DNA of 13,867 nt from Monoraphidium neglectum (lineage: Eukaryota > Chlorophyta > Chlorophyceae > Sphaeropleales > Selenastraceae). Position numbers and translations under genes: made by a program. The first letter of the stretch is position 1, and each line of letters begins with the position of its first letter. The notes under the pieces are model-generated. The model ran no database searches, had not been told where the DNA came from, and saw only the letters and a program-made list of their open reading frames with translations. Positions 1 to 8,203 of this stretch are shown in pieces. The DNA lies in NCBI RefSeq assembly GCF_000611645.1, contig NW_014012232.1, forward strand, positions 1-13,867, written 5' to 3'.

Positions 1-457
1 GGCTTTCTCTCGGTCGCGTGCTGGCAACCTGTTTGTGTGATACATAAAATGTGTGTTACAATGAAAAAACAATCATATTGACATGCAGCAGCTCGGGGCA
101 TGTGGTCGTTGGGAAGCAGAGAGCACCATGCAGCATGGCTGCGTCATCAGTCATTCTGGAAGGCACGCTGCCAGATGCTTCGCGTTAAAATCCGAAATAT
201 CATAAAGCAGCGCGTCCCGAGCAAAGGTGATACCAACAGCACTTCTATAATAAACATGCAAAGGAAGATGAAATAACCTACAGAATCACCATCAGATTCC
301 GTACCAGTACTAAGCTTGGGTCCAGCAGGGCCCCAGCTTCACCAGTCCCTGGCACGGTCACTGGTAGCAACTGGAAAGTCCCTCTTCCTGGAAGGCCAGA
401 CAAGACCCCAGCTCCGACCCACAGCCGCATTGAAAAGAAACAAACACGACAACAACC
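1..457. promoter_or_regulatory. Upstream region and 5' UTR of the MSRB gene
   Basis: No convincing coding sequence is seen here on either strand. The stretch is less GC-rich than the exons that follow. A TATA-like TATAATAA lies at 246-253, about 205 bp before the MSRB ATG, which would suit a TATA box if the 5' UTR is around 170 nt. Position and sequence are the only support for this. A TTACA at 56-60 would be a minus-strand TGTAA, but no minus-strand gene is visible to use it, so I treat it as chance. Confidence 0.4.
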
Positions 458-2636
458 ATGATTGCCTCCAGGACTCTCACAGCTGCCAGATCAATTGCTC
501 CTCGCCAATTTGCAAGCAGGCCAATTTCGCGCCGCGCTATCACAGCAGTTCGTTGCATGGCGACGACCGAGGGCGACCAGAAGCTCGACAAGAGGTTAGT
601 GCCACACATCTTCGGGCGCGATTGCGGGGCAGGGGGCAGCGGCGTAGCAGTGAGTGCGGCGTGTGGTGGTGGTGCTGTGGCGCGCTTGCTTGTGCGCCTT
701 GGCTGATCATCACCACCCTGCGACATCCCTGCAGCACTCCGGAGGGCGCCTGGAAGAAGCTGCTGTCTGCCCAGGAGGTGCGTGGTTGTATCAACTATGC
801 TGGGGGCATACCTGCGGCTAGGATGGCAGCCGGCTGGCGCATCCATGCACGCGCTGCGCAGCGGCGCATATGTTTAATGAAGTTGTCAGCATTCACGCCG
901 CTTCGCAGCTACACTGGGGCTGGGGGTATCCCCTCCCGCTCATCCACACCCACACGCGCACGCTTCCACCCCCTCCCTCACACACACATGCGCACACACA
1001 CGCACACATCACACCTTGCTGCAATCCCAAATATCATGCGCCCCTTTGGAAACAAGCGGCAGGGTTGGGCAGTTATCGCTCTGTCCCTCTGGAAGTGTCC
1101 AGGCGCCCAACCTCACAGTGACGATGTTCCGCCCTGCCAATCCCTGTTTGTTGCGAGCAGTACCACATCCTGCGCGAGAAGGGCACTGAGCCCGCCGGCT
1201 CTGGGCAGTACAACAAGTGAGCTTGCGGGCACCGGGGAGGCCTTCCGTTACGGCGCAGCTTTTAGGCGGGCAAAGCCGGGCAAAGCACGGCGCAGCTTTT
1301 AGGCGGGCAAAGCCGGGCAAAGCGCGGCCTGCGACAAAGGCACGCCGCGTCATCTGCCAGAGTGTTGGGCAAGGGTAGGGGCGAGCAGCTGCCTTTGCAG
1401 CGACTCAGCTGAGCAGCACGCACCCGCTCCTGCCGCCACCCCCAGGTTCTACGAGCAGGGCACATACGTGTGCGCAGGCTGCGGGACCCCCCTCTACGAG
1501 TGAGCGGTCTCGGCGTGGCGCCGTTGCACGGACAGCTTCGCGCCGGAGGGGCGGTGCGCGATATGCCAGCCTGCTGCGCTGCATCTGTCGCCCACGGAGC
1601 AACGAGCTCTGCCCCTCTCCTGACCGGCATCGCCCTTGACACGCCCCTCCACCTCATTTGGCACCCAACAGGAGTGAGACAAAGTTCAACTCGGGATGCG
1701 GGTGGCCTGCCTACTACGACAACCTGCCGGTGAGGTGTACTGACATATAAAGGCGTGTTTTGCTAGGGCTTTGGTCGTGGGAATTGAGATGTGCTGGCAT
1801 GGGGAACTTCCAATTGCGAAGCGCTACTGCTGGTCCCCATGCAGATTCATGCACCCTCTTGCGCACTCGCTCACATGAACGCCCGCGCACGACAGCTCTC
1901 GTGCCACACACAAACGTACGCAATCTCACAGCCTTGCACCCGCTCACATGCACAGCACTTACTAATGCGCGGGTGCCCACCGCTTCACTCTGCTACACAG
2001 GGTGCTGTTGAGCGCCACGAGGACAGGGCCTATGGCATGATCCGCACGGAGATCACATGCGCCAACTGCGGGTACGTTCGCTGGCCTAGCAGCCCAAATA
2101 GTCGCGCTCTTGTCAGGATTGCCAGCAGCCCAATCAGTCGCGCTCTTGTCAGGATTGCCAGGACCTGTTGTTGTGGTGGCAGTTGCGCTCGGGCGTTCAG
2201 CTCTTTTGGGGCTCAAATTACTGTGGACCAACCGGGGGCCCTGACCCTGGCGACGGACGCCCTGTCTTACGCATGGAGAGGGTGGGGCAGGCATGCCCGC
2301 CACCAGGCCTGGCCGACCATTGCTCTGCACGTAGTGCGTGTGCCCAGTTCTCGCGCGCGCCCACCATGTACTTCTTGATCACGCAGGGGCCACCTGGGCC
2401 ACGTCTTCAAGGGCGAGGTGGGTCTTAAGCTTTGAGCCTGCGCCGCCGTGTGTTCGACTGTGTGTGCCCGTCTTGCAGCCACTCTGTGCAGGCAACCTGC
2501 TTGATGCACAGCTACGGCATCAATAGACCCTGGCATCATGCGTTTGCCCCCCCCCCTGCCGCAGGGCTTCCCCACGCCGACCAACGAGCGGCACTGCGTC
2601 AACTCCGTGTCTGTTAAGTTCAAGCCCAAGGAGTGA
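458..2636 (+). CDS. MSRB: Peptide-methionine (R)-S-oxide reductase B, 8 exons, probably organelle-targeted
   Basis: Reduces methionine-R-sulfoxide in oxidised proteins, using thioredoxin or a similar donor. Exons: 458-594, 735-777, 1161-1216, 1446-1499, 1672-1729, 2001-2071, 2387-2417, 2565-2636; all seven introns are GT-AG and the frame closes on TGA, giving 173 aa, usual for a eukaryotic MSRB with a transit peptide. Residues 1-33 are rich in Arg, Ser and Ala and lack acidic residues, as in chloroplast or mitochondrial presequences. The SelR fold follows: zinc ligands C88/C91 (CAGC) and C136/C139 (CANC), the SGCGWP loop with probable resolving C106, the GHLGHVF motif at 141-147 and catalytic C161 in ERHCVNS. 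The Cys in SGCGWP points to the two-cysteine type rather than the single-Cys plant MSRB1 type. ATG 458 is chosen as the first ATG in frame; M34 (nt 557) is a second possible start. Family assignment is firm; the compartment is inferred. Confidence 0.94.
943..1015 (+). repeat. CA-rich low-complexity tract in MSRB intron 2
   Basis: Imperfect run of CACA/CACG units on the sense strand inside the 383-nt intron 778-1160. It matches the (AC)n-rich style of the ThrRS introns later in the window. No coding role is apparent. Confidence 0.7.
1251..1323 (+). repeat. Two-copy tandem duplication, 37-bp period, in MSRB intron 3
   Basis: The 36-nt unit at 1251-1286 recurs without change at 1288-1323, separated by one base. 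Each copy itself contains a short repeat (GGGCAAAGC twice). It lies wholly inside intron 1217-1445, so it does not affect the protein. The identity of the copies suggests a recent slippage or duplication event. Confidence 0.9.
2088..2159 (+). repeat. Two-copy tandem duplication, 36-bp period, in MSRB intron 6
   Basis: Units 2088-2123 and 2124-2159 are directly adjacent and differ only at two neighbouring positions (AT versus TC, 11-12 bases into the unit). They sit near the 5' end of intron 2072-2386, 16 nt after its donor. The sequence is unrelated to the 37-bp duplication in intron 3. Confidence 0.88.
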
Positions 2637-2883
2637 GCGCAGCTTGAGAGCATCGGCAGATTGACACGCAGCGTCAAGTGGCACTGCGCGGCTAACTGGA
2701 TGCCATGTGACAGCTGGAGGGGATGGCTACCTAGTATACGCTTGCCTCGTCTCAACCATTCATGATTCGGCCTTTTTCAAGCGTTTGGTCCTCTTTGGAT
2801 GGTGACTTGCATGCTTTGCAGCCTGGCACGCCGCTGCATGCTTACCTCGCGCCATGATTTTGACTCACGCATGTGCCTACTTC

Positions 2884-2888
2884 TGTAA
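2884..2888 (+). terminator. TGTAA polyadenylation signal of the MSRB gene
   Basis: TGTAA is the usual chlorophyte poly(A) signal. This copy lies about 250 nt after the MSRB stop codon and is the first on the plus strand after it. Cleavage would be expected roughly 10-20 nt further on, near 2900. A second plus-strand copy at 3469-3473 would give a much longer 3' UTR overlapping the convergent gene. Confidence 0.6.
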
Positions 2889-2934
2889 CTCTTATGTGAT
2901 TGACTTATGCGTTACTCAAACACCATGAGGATCC

Positions 2935-2939
2935 TTACA
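2935..2939 (-). terminator. TGTAA polyadenylation signal of the DUF1769-like gene
   Basis: TTACA on the plus strand reads TGTAA on the minus strand. It is the first copy found after the stop at 3763, giving a 3' UTR of about 830 nt, long but normal for green algae. With the MSRB signal at 2884-2888, the two convergent transcripts would end within a few tens of bases of each other. Confidence 0.5.
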
Positions 2940-3762
2940 AGGGAATACAACTATCCAATACAAGGGGTGAGACCAGAGATTGGTTGCCTAATGTACAGCT
3001 GCAGGTGGGGGACTACTCATGCCTGGGCGGGGACCAAGCTGTCGGATGGTGCAAAATGACATCGCTTGCTCGGCAGTGGTTTCTTTCTGCCAAATCGGCA
3101 GTTGAGCAGGTGTGATTGTTGGACACCAAGGCAGGATGAAGTTCACAGGCATGAGACAATATGCTGCAACCACGAGGTGCGCAAAGGAGCCTGCGCAAAG
3201 CGCTCAGGTAGGCGGCTCAAGTAGTTAGCTTTGCACAGTGCTACGCGCGGTGCTGCCTGAGTTCCTCTCTTGGACAGCTTCGCTGCGTTGTGATATGCGC
3301 AGGTGGGGTTTGCACCCTGGGTCTGGCGCAGTAAAGGCGGGGTGCTTAGTCATATAATCACACAAAGAAGAAACAGCGAATCCGGCTTCCTGCAATAAGC
3401 TAAGACATCAGTGAGTAGGGCGACACCGTCTTGCCTGGGCACCAAAAGATGCAAGACAGTGCGAACATTGTAAACTGCGTGTCCCCACATATTGGGCTGT
3501 GACCCAAATCGAAAATCACGATCCGGCGTCAGCGTTCACACCAGCACAGTTGCTGCATTGTATGAAGATATCTGCAACAGGTCTAATGAGTCGCTCATCT
3601 GTGGGGGCGCCTCAACTGCCACCCCACCCTAAGAAACTAAATTCTCTGGCCCCAGCTCGGCTTCCATTGCGGTTGGGTCAAAAGCCGGCCCATTCAAACA
3701 TCTCGCCCAGCCGGCAGTCCTCCCCCTTCAGCCTCTCCACCTCAGAGTGAGAGAGGGTGCCA
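2940..3762 (-). other. Inferred 3' UTR of the DUF1769-like gene (no ORF of note)
   Basis: About 820 bp without a supported gene. Short open frames on both strands have no family resemblance and lack the codon bias of the neighbouring exons. The stretch is best read as the long 3' UTR of the minus-strand gene ending at 3763. No tRNA, repeat or transposon remnant was seen. Confidence 0.5.
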
Positions 3763-5926
3763 TCACGCTGCCGGTTTGGCGCCAAAACCCAGCATGCCGG
3801 CCAGGCCGGAGCCGACGCTGGAAAACCTGGAGGCGAGGGTGGCGCCGGCCTCGGCGGTGGCGTCGTCGTAGAGCAGGCGCTCGTGCCACACCAGGCAGGA
3901 AAAGAGGTACTGCCCGCCCTGGATGCGACACGGAGGGTGGGGGTTGGTCGGGCAGGGAGTCGGTGAAGTGTGGTGAGGTTGGGGCAACACTGCGGTTCAA
4001 GGGAGACCACCGCCTAGTGATAAGCAGGCCAGGAAGGCATATGTTGCAGCGGACAATGGTCGTTGCGCCCCAATCAAAGATCAAAAACACGCCGCTGAGC
4101 AGGTCTATGTTGCATTGTATTTGACGAGTACAAGCCCCGGAACCCGTCTGTCTTCAACCAAGGACAAGGCACGGATTTGGAATAGCCAGGGTCCATGGAT
4201 CCCCCGGCTACCGCACCTTGATGTCCTTGCAGGTCAGCTGCAGCGGCTGAGCGCTGAGCGCTGCGGCGAGATCGATGTTGACCAGCCCGCCTACGCTCAG
4301 CTTGTAGCTGCTGAAGTCGATCAGGTGCTGCCAGATGTGGAAGGTGTAGGTGTGGTCTGGGCTGAGGGTGAGGCCCTCCAGGTTCTTGGGGTTGTCGCAC
4401 CACTTGCGGCGGCGCTCTGAAAGCACTGATTTCAGGGAGGGACAGTAGCAGGGGGGGGAGGCAGCTGAGCGGCCACATGCGGGGAAGCCTTCTCAACATG
4501 CAGCACCACCAGGAGCGTCGAGTGCCACAATGCAAAAGCGGGCAGAGTTTGTGCGGCTTGCAAGGCAATGGATGCGGTGGGGCGCTAGAGGGGACGGAAC
4601 AGAGGTTGCGGCCTTACTGGGCTGGCCAGACTTGTCCGCGGTGTCGCTGCTGAACAGGCGCATGTCCTCCTTGGCGGCCCACATGTCGTGCGGGGCGTCC
4701 TTGTCGCAGGACACGTTGATCACCTGGTTGATGCACACAACGGAAGGCATGCATGCAATGGAGGGTTGCGGGTCAGACCACGCAGGCGCTGCACTGAGTG
4801 GCAAGCGCCGAGGCATTGCGAGGCGCCGACACCACCAATCTGCGCCGTCGCCCATTATCAATTAGCGTCTCTCTTTGAGAAACGTTTCTGCATCGTGCAC
4901 GCGGCCCCTCCGCCCACGAGCGCCAGGCAAGGCTTGCCTGGCAGGCTGCCAGCACTGGGTTCATGAAGTATGGCAGCCGCGACTGCACGTTGACGTGCGT
5001 GCTGCTGCTGAACACCTTGGACGCCGCCTTGAGAACCACCTCCCCCACCCACGGTGGCGCGTTGCCCGGCTTGACAAACTCTTGGCCCATGCACAGCGCG
5101 TCCGCGTCCACAGCACGCTTGAACTTGCCCTGCGCGCGCAGGTGGCCAAGTTTTGCATCAGGGTTGGGGGGCGCCGGTTACAGGTTACGCATGAACAGGC
5201 TGGGGGTTCATGCAGCGCAGAGTGCTACCCGACCAGTTGCACTGCCCCGCTGCACGCCTGGCGGCACCGCGTGCGCGCTCCAGCTTACATTGCCAGGCAA
5301 GCGGCGCGCTGCCCCCTAAACACCACCCGTCAGCCAGCGACATGCCCACGCACCTGGCAAGCTATCTGGAAGAAGCGCTTCTTGCCCTGAAACATGCCCT
5401 GCTGGGTGGTCTTCAGCCCCTTGAGGTGGATCTCCACGCGGCCGCTGAAAATGTCCGTCTCAACGCGCATTGCGCCGCTGTTGATGCCCAGCGGCCGGGC
5501 GGGGTTGGCGTCGCCGTTGAAGACCTGGCGTGCACGAAGAGCAGGGAGGGTGCTGAGGGTTTGTAATGTATGTGTGTATGTGTGTGTGGCGGGGTCATCC
5601 TGGTGCAGAGCGTCCTCCGCGTGCATCTGCGGCCACAGCTGACTGGACGCTCGGTCGCTGCGTCTGTCCGGCCGTCTCCACATCTGCCTTGCAAAGCGCA
5701 ACAAGAGCGTGCGTGCCTGGCTGCCGGCCATGGGGTTGGCAGTGACGACAATCGGGTAGTGGGGGGATGCCTTGACCTCTTCATGGGAGGGCATTGCCGG
5801 CCGGTGCCAGGGGTGCACATCACGGGGCCCCAGCTCCGGCACATCTGCTGACACGTCCGCCAGCAGCGAGCTGGGCAGGCTCACGACTGGCCTATGTGAC
5901 TTGATTGAACCTATGCTGGTCGTCAT
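3763..5926 (-). CDS. DUF1769-like protein of unknown function, 6 exons
   Basis: Minus-strand exons in order: 5926-5717, 5524-5354, 5129-4938, 4723-4618, 4416-4217, 3918-3763; the frame is continuous to TGA and gives 344 aa. Introns 1 and 3 have GC donors (CAG|GCACGC and CAG|GCAAGC); the others are GT-AG. After a variable N-terminus (1-57) comes a predicted beta-rich region: VVTANPMAGS (60-69), GRVEIHLKGL, then FFQIACQGKFKR, GQEFVKP and LPYFMNPVLAACQ. The last four resemble the conserved GRFK, G-x-E/D-F-x-R-P and W-x-SPLLATMQ-like blocks of DUF1769 (UPF0590), known mainly from fungi and other eukaryotes. A Lys/Arg-rich turn (KRRRK) and an Ala/Gly-rich tail close the protein. I see no signal peptide or membrane segment. 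The biochemical function is unknown. The ATG at 5926 is the first in frame after an upstream stop; an additional 5' exon cannot be excluded. Family assignment is from memory of conserved blocks, so moderate. Confidence 0.68.
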
Positions 5927-6024
5927 GGAGCCCGCAGATGCGCACGATGGCTGCAGTTCCGCGGGAAGCGCAGATCGGGACAAGGGTGAGGCGATGAATG
6001 CACTAATTGCCCCGTTGAGAGCAT
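5923..6024 (-). other. Possible upstream ORF (33 codons) overlapping the DUF1769-like start
   Basis: On the minus strand an ATG at 6024-6022 opens a 33-codon frame whose TGA (5925-5923) shares bases with the main ATG (5926-5924), forming ATGA. If the transcript starts above 6024, ribosomes would meet this ORF first. No peptide homology is recognised, and whether it lies within the mRNA is unknown. Confidence 0.3.
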
Positions 6025-6754
6025 AAAGTAGTTTTAATCAGTGTGAAAACTTTCTCTCAATGCGAAAGTGCGTTGTCTTGGCTCTCGGCGACGGGAGACC
6101 TTCGCAACTGCAGAAGACACAAGGTCAACGGGAGCACGCGTCCGCTAATGCTGCGTACTATAGCCTTAAATGATAAAAATCTTTGTGCATCAAGGGACAG
6201 ACGTTCGCGAAACACACCCAGCAGCCTGTGAACGGCTACACTGAGTTTATTTGGGCCAAGTGCCGTACGAGTTCAATGCGTCGTGATTTTATGACAAGAT
6301 ATATTATCTGCATACAACGACGGCAGGCGGAGTATCAGGGGCGGTCGGCGGGTTGTGGATCACGAGGCAAATGATGGGCATCGATCAACGTACAGAGACA
6401 AGTTGCACAAGATCACGATAGCGTGTCGGAGGGCAACCAGTGCATTGATACATCACCACAAGTACTCAAAAGGAAGTGTGCGCCTGACATGGGGTACATG
6501 CGCAGGGTGTGGGCACAGATGCTGCGCAAGTGCCGAGTTTTCGCAGCGTAGCGCTCAGCTGGCACCCTGCCAGAGCGTCCGCTGCTCATGATGTTCCTGC
6601 TGCTTTTGGATCTCGGGCGGCAAACAAGCCTCGATAAGTGCTGCCCTAATTGCACCCGATGATGGCACTTCAACTGTGCAGTATTTGTCTGCCGAACCGT
6701 ACAACTGCGTCCTGACACCAGCACCTGAAGGCTGATGGGGCATGACATGAAAGC
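5927..6754 (-). promoter_or_regulatory. Intergenic region upstream of the DUF1769-like gene
   Basis: About 830 bp between the start of the minus-strand gene at 5926 and the inferred poly(A) site of the next minus-strand gene. It is less GC-rich than the exons and should hold the promoter and 5' UTR. The only open frame of interest is on the minus strand at 6743-6555 (62 codons), without recognised homology. No RNA gene, repeat or mobile element was seen. Confidence 0.45.
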
Positions 6755-6770
6755 CATTGAAATGGAGCCA

Positions 6771-6775
6771 TTACA
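6771..6775 (-). terminator. TGTAA polyadenylation signal of the SPT-small-subunit-like gene
   Basis: TTACA on the plus strand is TGTAA on the minus strand. It is about 470 nt after the stop codon at 7246 and is the first copy on that side. The intervening 7245-6776 has no convincing exon and reads as 3' UTR. Cleavage is expected near 6755. Confidence 0.5.
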
Positions 6776-7245
6776 ACCAGCTAGCACAGCCAAGGCCTTT
6801 GCTCTGGGAGCAATCTGCTTGCCAGCGACTGTAAAGCTACATCCTCAGCGCAGAAAGCTGCATGGAGGCGTTCCTGATGCATGGTGGATGCAAATGAAAT
6901 TGCATGGTGATGACTGCATCACAAGCATACCACAGTTGTAAAAACACAGGGGAACAGCATCTAGGCCTGCAAGTTTGTGCACAAACCCACACTCGCTCGC
7001 AACATAATCCATTGTTCACAGTGAGGTCAGCAACACAAGCCAGTCATGAACAAGGCTGCAATAGGGATCCACCTGGCAAGGACGATGAAATCGTGGGGTT
7101 TGAAAATCCACTGTGGCTGCAGGACACATTCGCACATCACGACACAGCCGCCGTGTGGCAAGCAAGCCACGGTGCTTCCGCGGCTGGCGAATCAAGGCAG
7201 CCAGCTGTGGCACGTTCCACGTCCGCTGCTCCCACCGTGGCCATG

Positions 7246-7833
7246 TCACCCGCCGTTGACATGCACCCGCTGCGGCACGACTTCTCGCCACATCTCTATC
7301 AGTGTGTGCACCTGCTTGCCGGCGCCTGCAAGCACCAGAATTAGCACAGCCAGGTAGCCAAGAGAGAAGATTACCCGCTCGTGATAGTCAAGAACGTCCA
7401 GACCCGTGAAACACATCAGCCACCAGAGCATCTTGTGCAGCCGCCTGCGTCAGGAGCGCGCAAGCATCGGGCTGAGGAGCGCTGGTGGCGCTTTACAACG
7501 CGCGTCGTGCGTATGGTGCACACGACCCTGTGTTTGAGCCCAGTCCGCGTGCGCATGCAGGCATGAACAGCGCGCACAGCTCGTGCAGTGAGGGTGGGGC
7601 CCTCTGCACAGGCTCTGTCTTGCGAGCAGCCCCTGGGCGCAGCGGCCGCGCGCTGCGCACCTGGCGCTGCGCTGCAGCAGACTACCATCGCCCTGCCAGC
7701 TGGCACGGTACTCTGCCAGCATTCTCAAATGTTCTTCTCTTCCAGATGCACTTGCTCCCACGCCTGACTGCTGGTGCCGCTGATTGTGCTGCTGCGGAGC
7801 CCCGCTGGGTGGTGGCTCGCCGTCTCGAGCCAT
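7246..7833 (-). CDS. Small membrane protein resembling the serine palmitoyltransferase small subunit (ssSPT)
   Basis: Two exons on the minus strand, 7833-7661 and 7444-7246, joined by a GT-AG intron (donor AG|GTGCGC, split Arg codon 58), give 123 aa. Residues 1-57 are hydrophilic, rich in Gln, Gly and Pro, and probably disordered. The core follows: RRLHKMLWWLM, then TGLDVLDYHERVIFS at 71-85, which fits the ssSPT pattern T-x-L-x-x-L-x-x-W-E-R-x-x-F except that His79 replaces the usual Trp; next is a membrane segment at about 82-100 and a short amphipathic tail. In animals, plants and yeast such subunits bind the LCB1/LCB2 heterodimer in the ER, raise its activity and help set acyl-CoA choice, at the first step of sphingoid-base synthesis. 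Known family members are usually 55-80 aa, so the N-terminal extension is unusual. A shorter start at M63 (nt 7431) would leave only the core. The match was judged by eye over about 15 residues; another small membrane protein remains possible. Confidence 0.58.
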
Positions 7834-8203
7834 GCCAGCAGACTCGCTAACTATAACCTACACCACACGGCTGAACGTGCTGCCGTGGTGCCCGTGTCTG
7901 TAAAGTCCAACCAACTGAGGCAATCTTGGCGCCAAGGGAACGTGTATTGCTTTGAAAACAGTGCTTCTTGATGCAGCAGAGCAATGCCCGCAATGTTAGC
8001 TTAGCGGCTGTCCAATCAGCGATGTGTAACCCGCGTAGGCACTGCGCCGCTTCGTCGAAGTTGCGCATGCAGCAGGTGCATGTGCAGCTGCTGTTGGAAC
8101 GGCAAGTCATGTGTCAAAGTCTTCTGCATTCGGAGCTTGCATCGGTATTGACACATTCCATCTGCAGTTTTTTCGGGGCTTGTTTGGTGCCACTTCAGTG
8201 ATC
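7834..8203. promoter_or_regulatory. Divergent promoter region between the ssSPT-like and ThrRS genes
   Basis: Only 370 bp separate two divergent start codons, so the promoters must be close or shared. A good CCAAT-box match lies at 8011-8020 (TCCAATCAGC), about 190 bp from the ThrRS ATG and about 180 bp from the other ATG. A perfect 12-bp palindrome at 7925-7936 (CTTGGCGCCAAG) resembles an E2F-type site read on both strands. Neither site is proven. The frame of ThrRS stays open from 8039 to 8203 without an ATG. Confidence 0.5.

Noticed and set aside
56..60. Minus-strand TGTAA near the left edge
   Set aside because: No minus-strand gene in the following sequence could use it; probably chance.
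358..846. 162-codon minus-strand open frame opposite MSRB exons 1-2
   Set aside because: Antisense shadow of GC-rich exons; low-complexity product with no recognised domain.
316..1302. 328-codon plus-strand open frame across the start of MSRB
   Set aside because: It begins without an ATG, overlaps MSRB exons 1-3 in another frame, and translates introns and CA repeats; no family resemblance. The MSRB exons explain the region.
1251..2159. Paired 36-37 bp repeats, considered as CRISPR-like
   Set aside because: Each is a two-copy adjacent duplication without unique spacers, inside introns of a eukaryotic gene, with no cas genes.
3499..3750. 83-codon plus-strand open frame in the convergent intergenic region
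   Set aside because: No ATG at its start, no homology, codon use unlike the real exons; it lies in the probable 3' UTR of the minus-strand gene.
7016..7291. 91-codon minus-strand open frame as a further exon of the ssSPT-like gene
   Set aside because: The conserved core already ends in a normal-length tail at 7246, and this stretch is followed by a TGTAA signal; no convincing homology, so read as 3' UTR.
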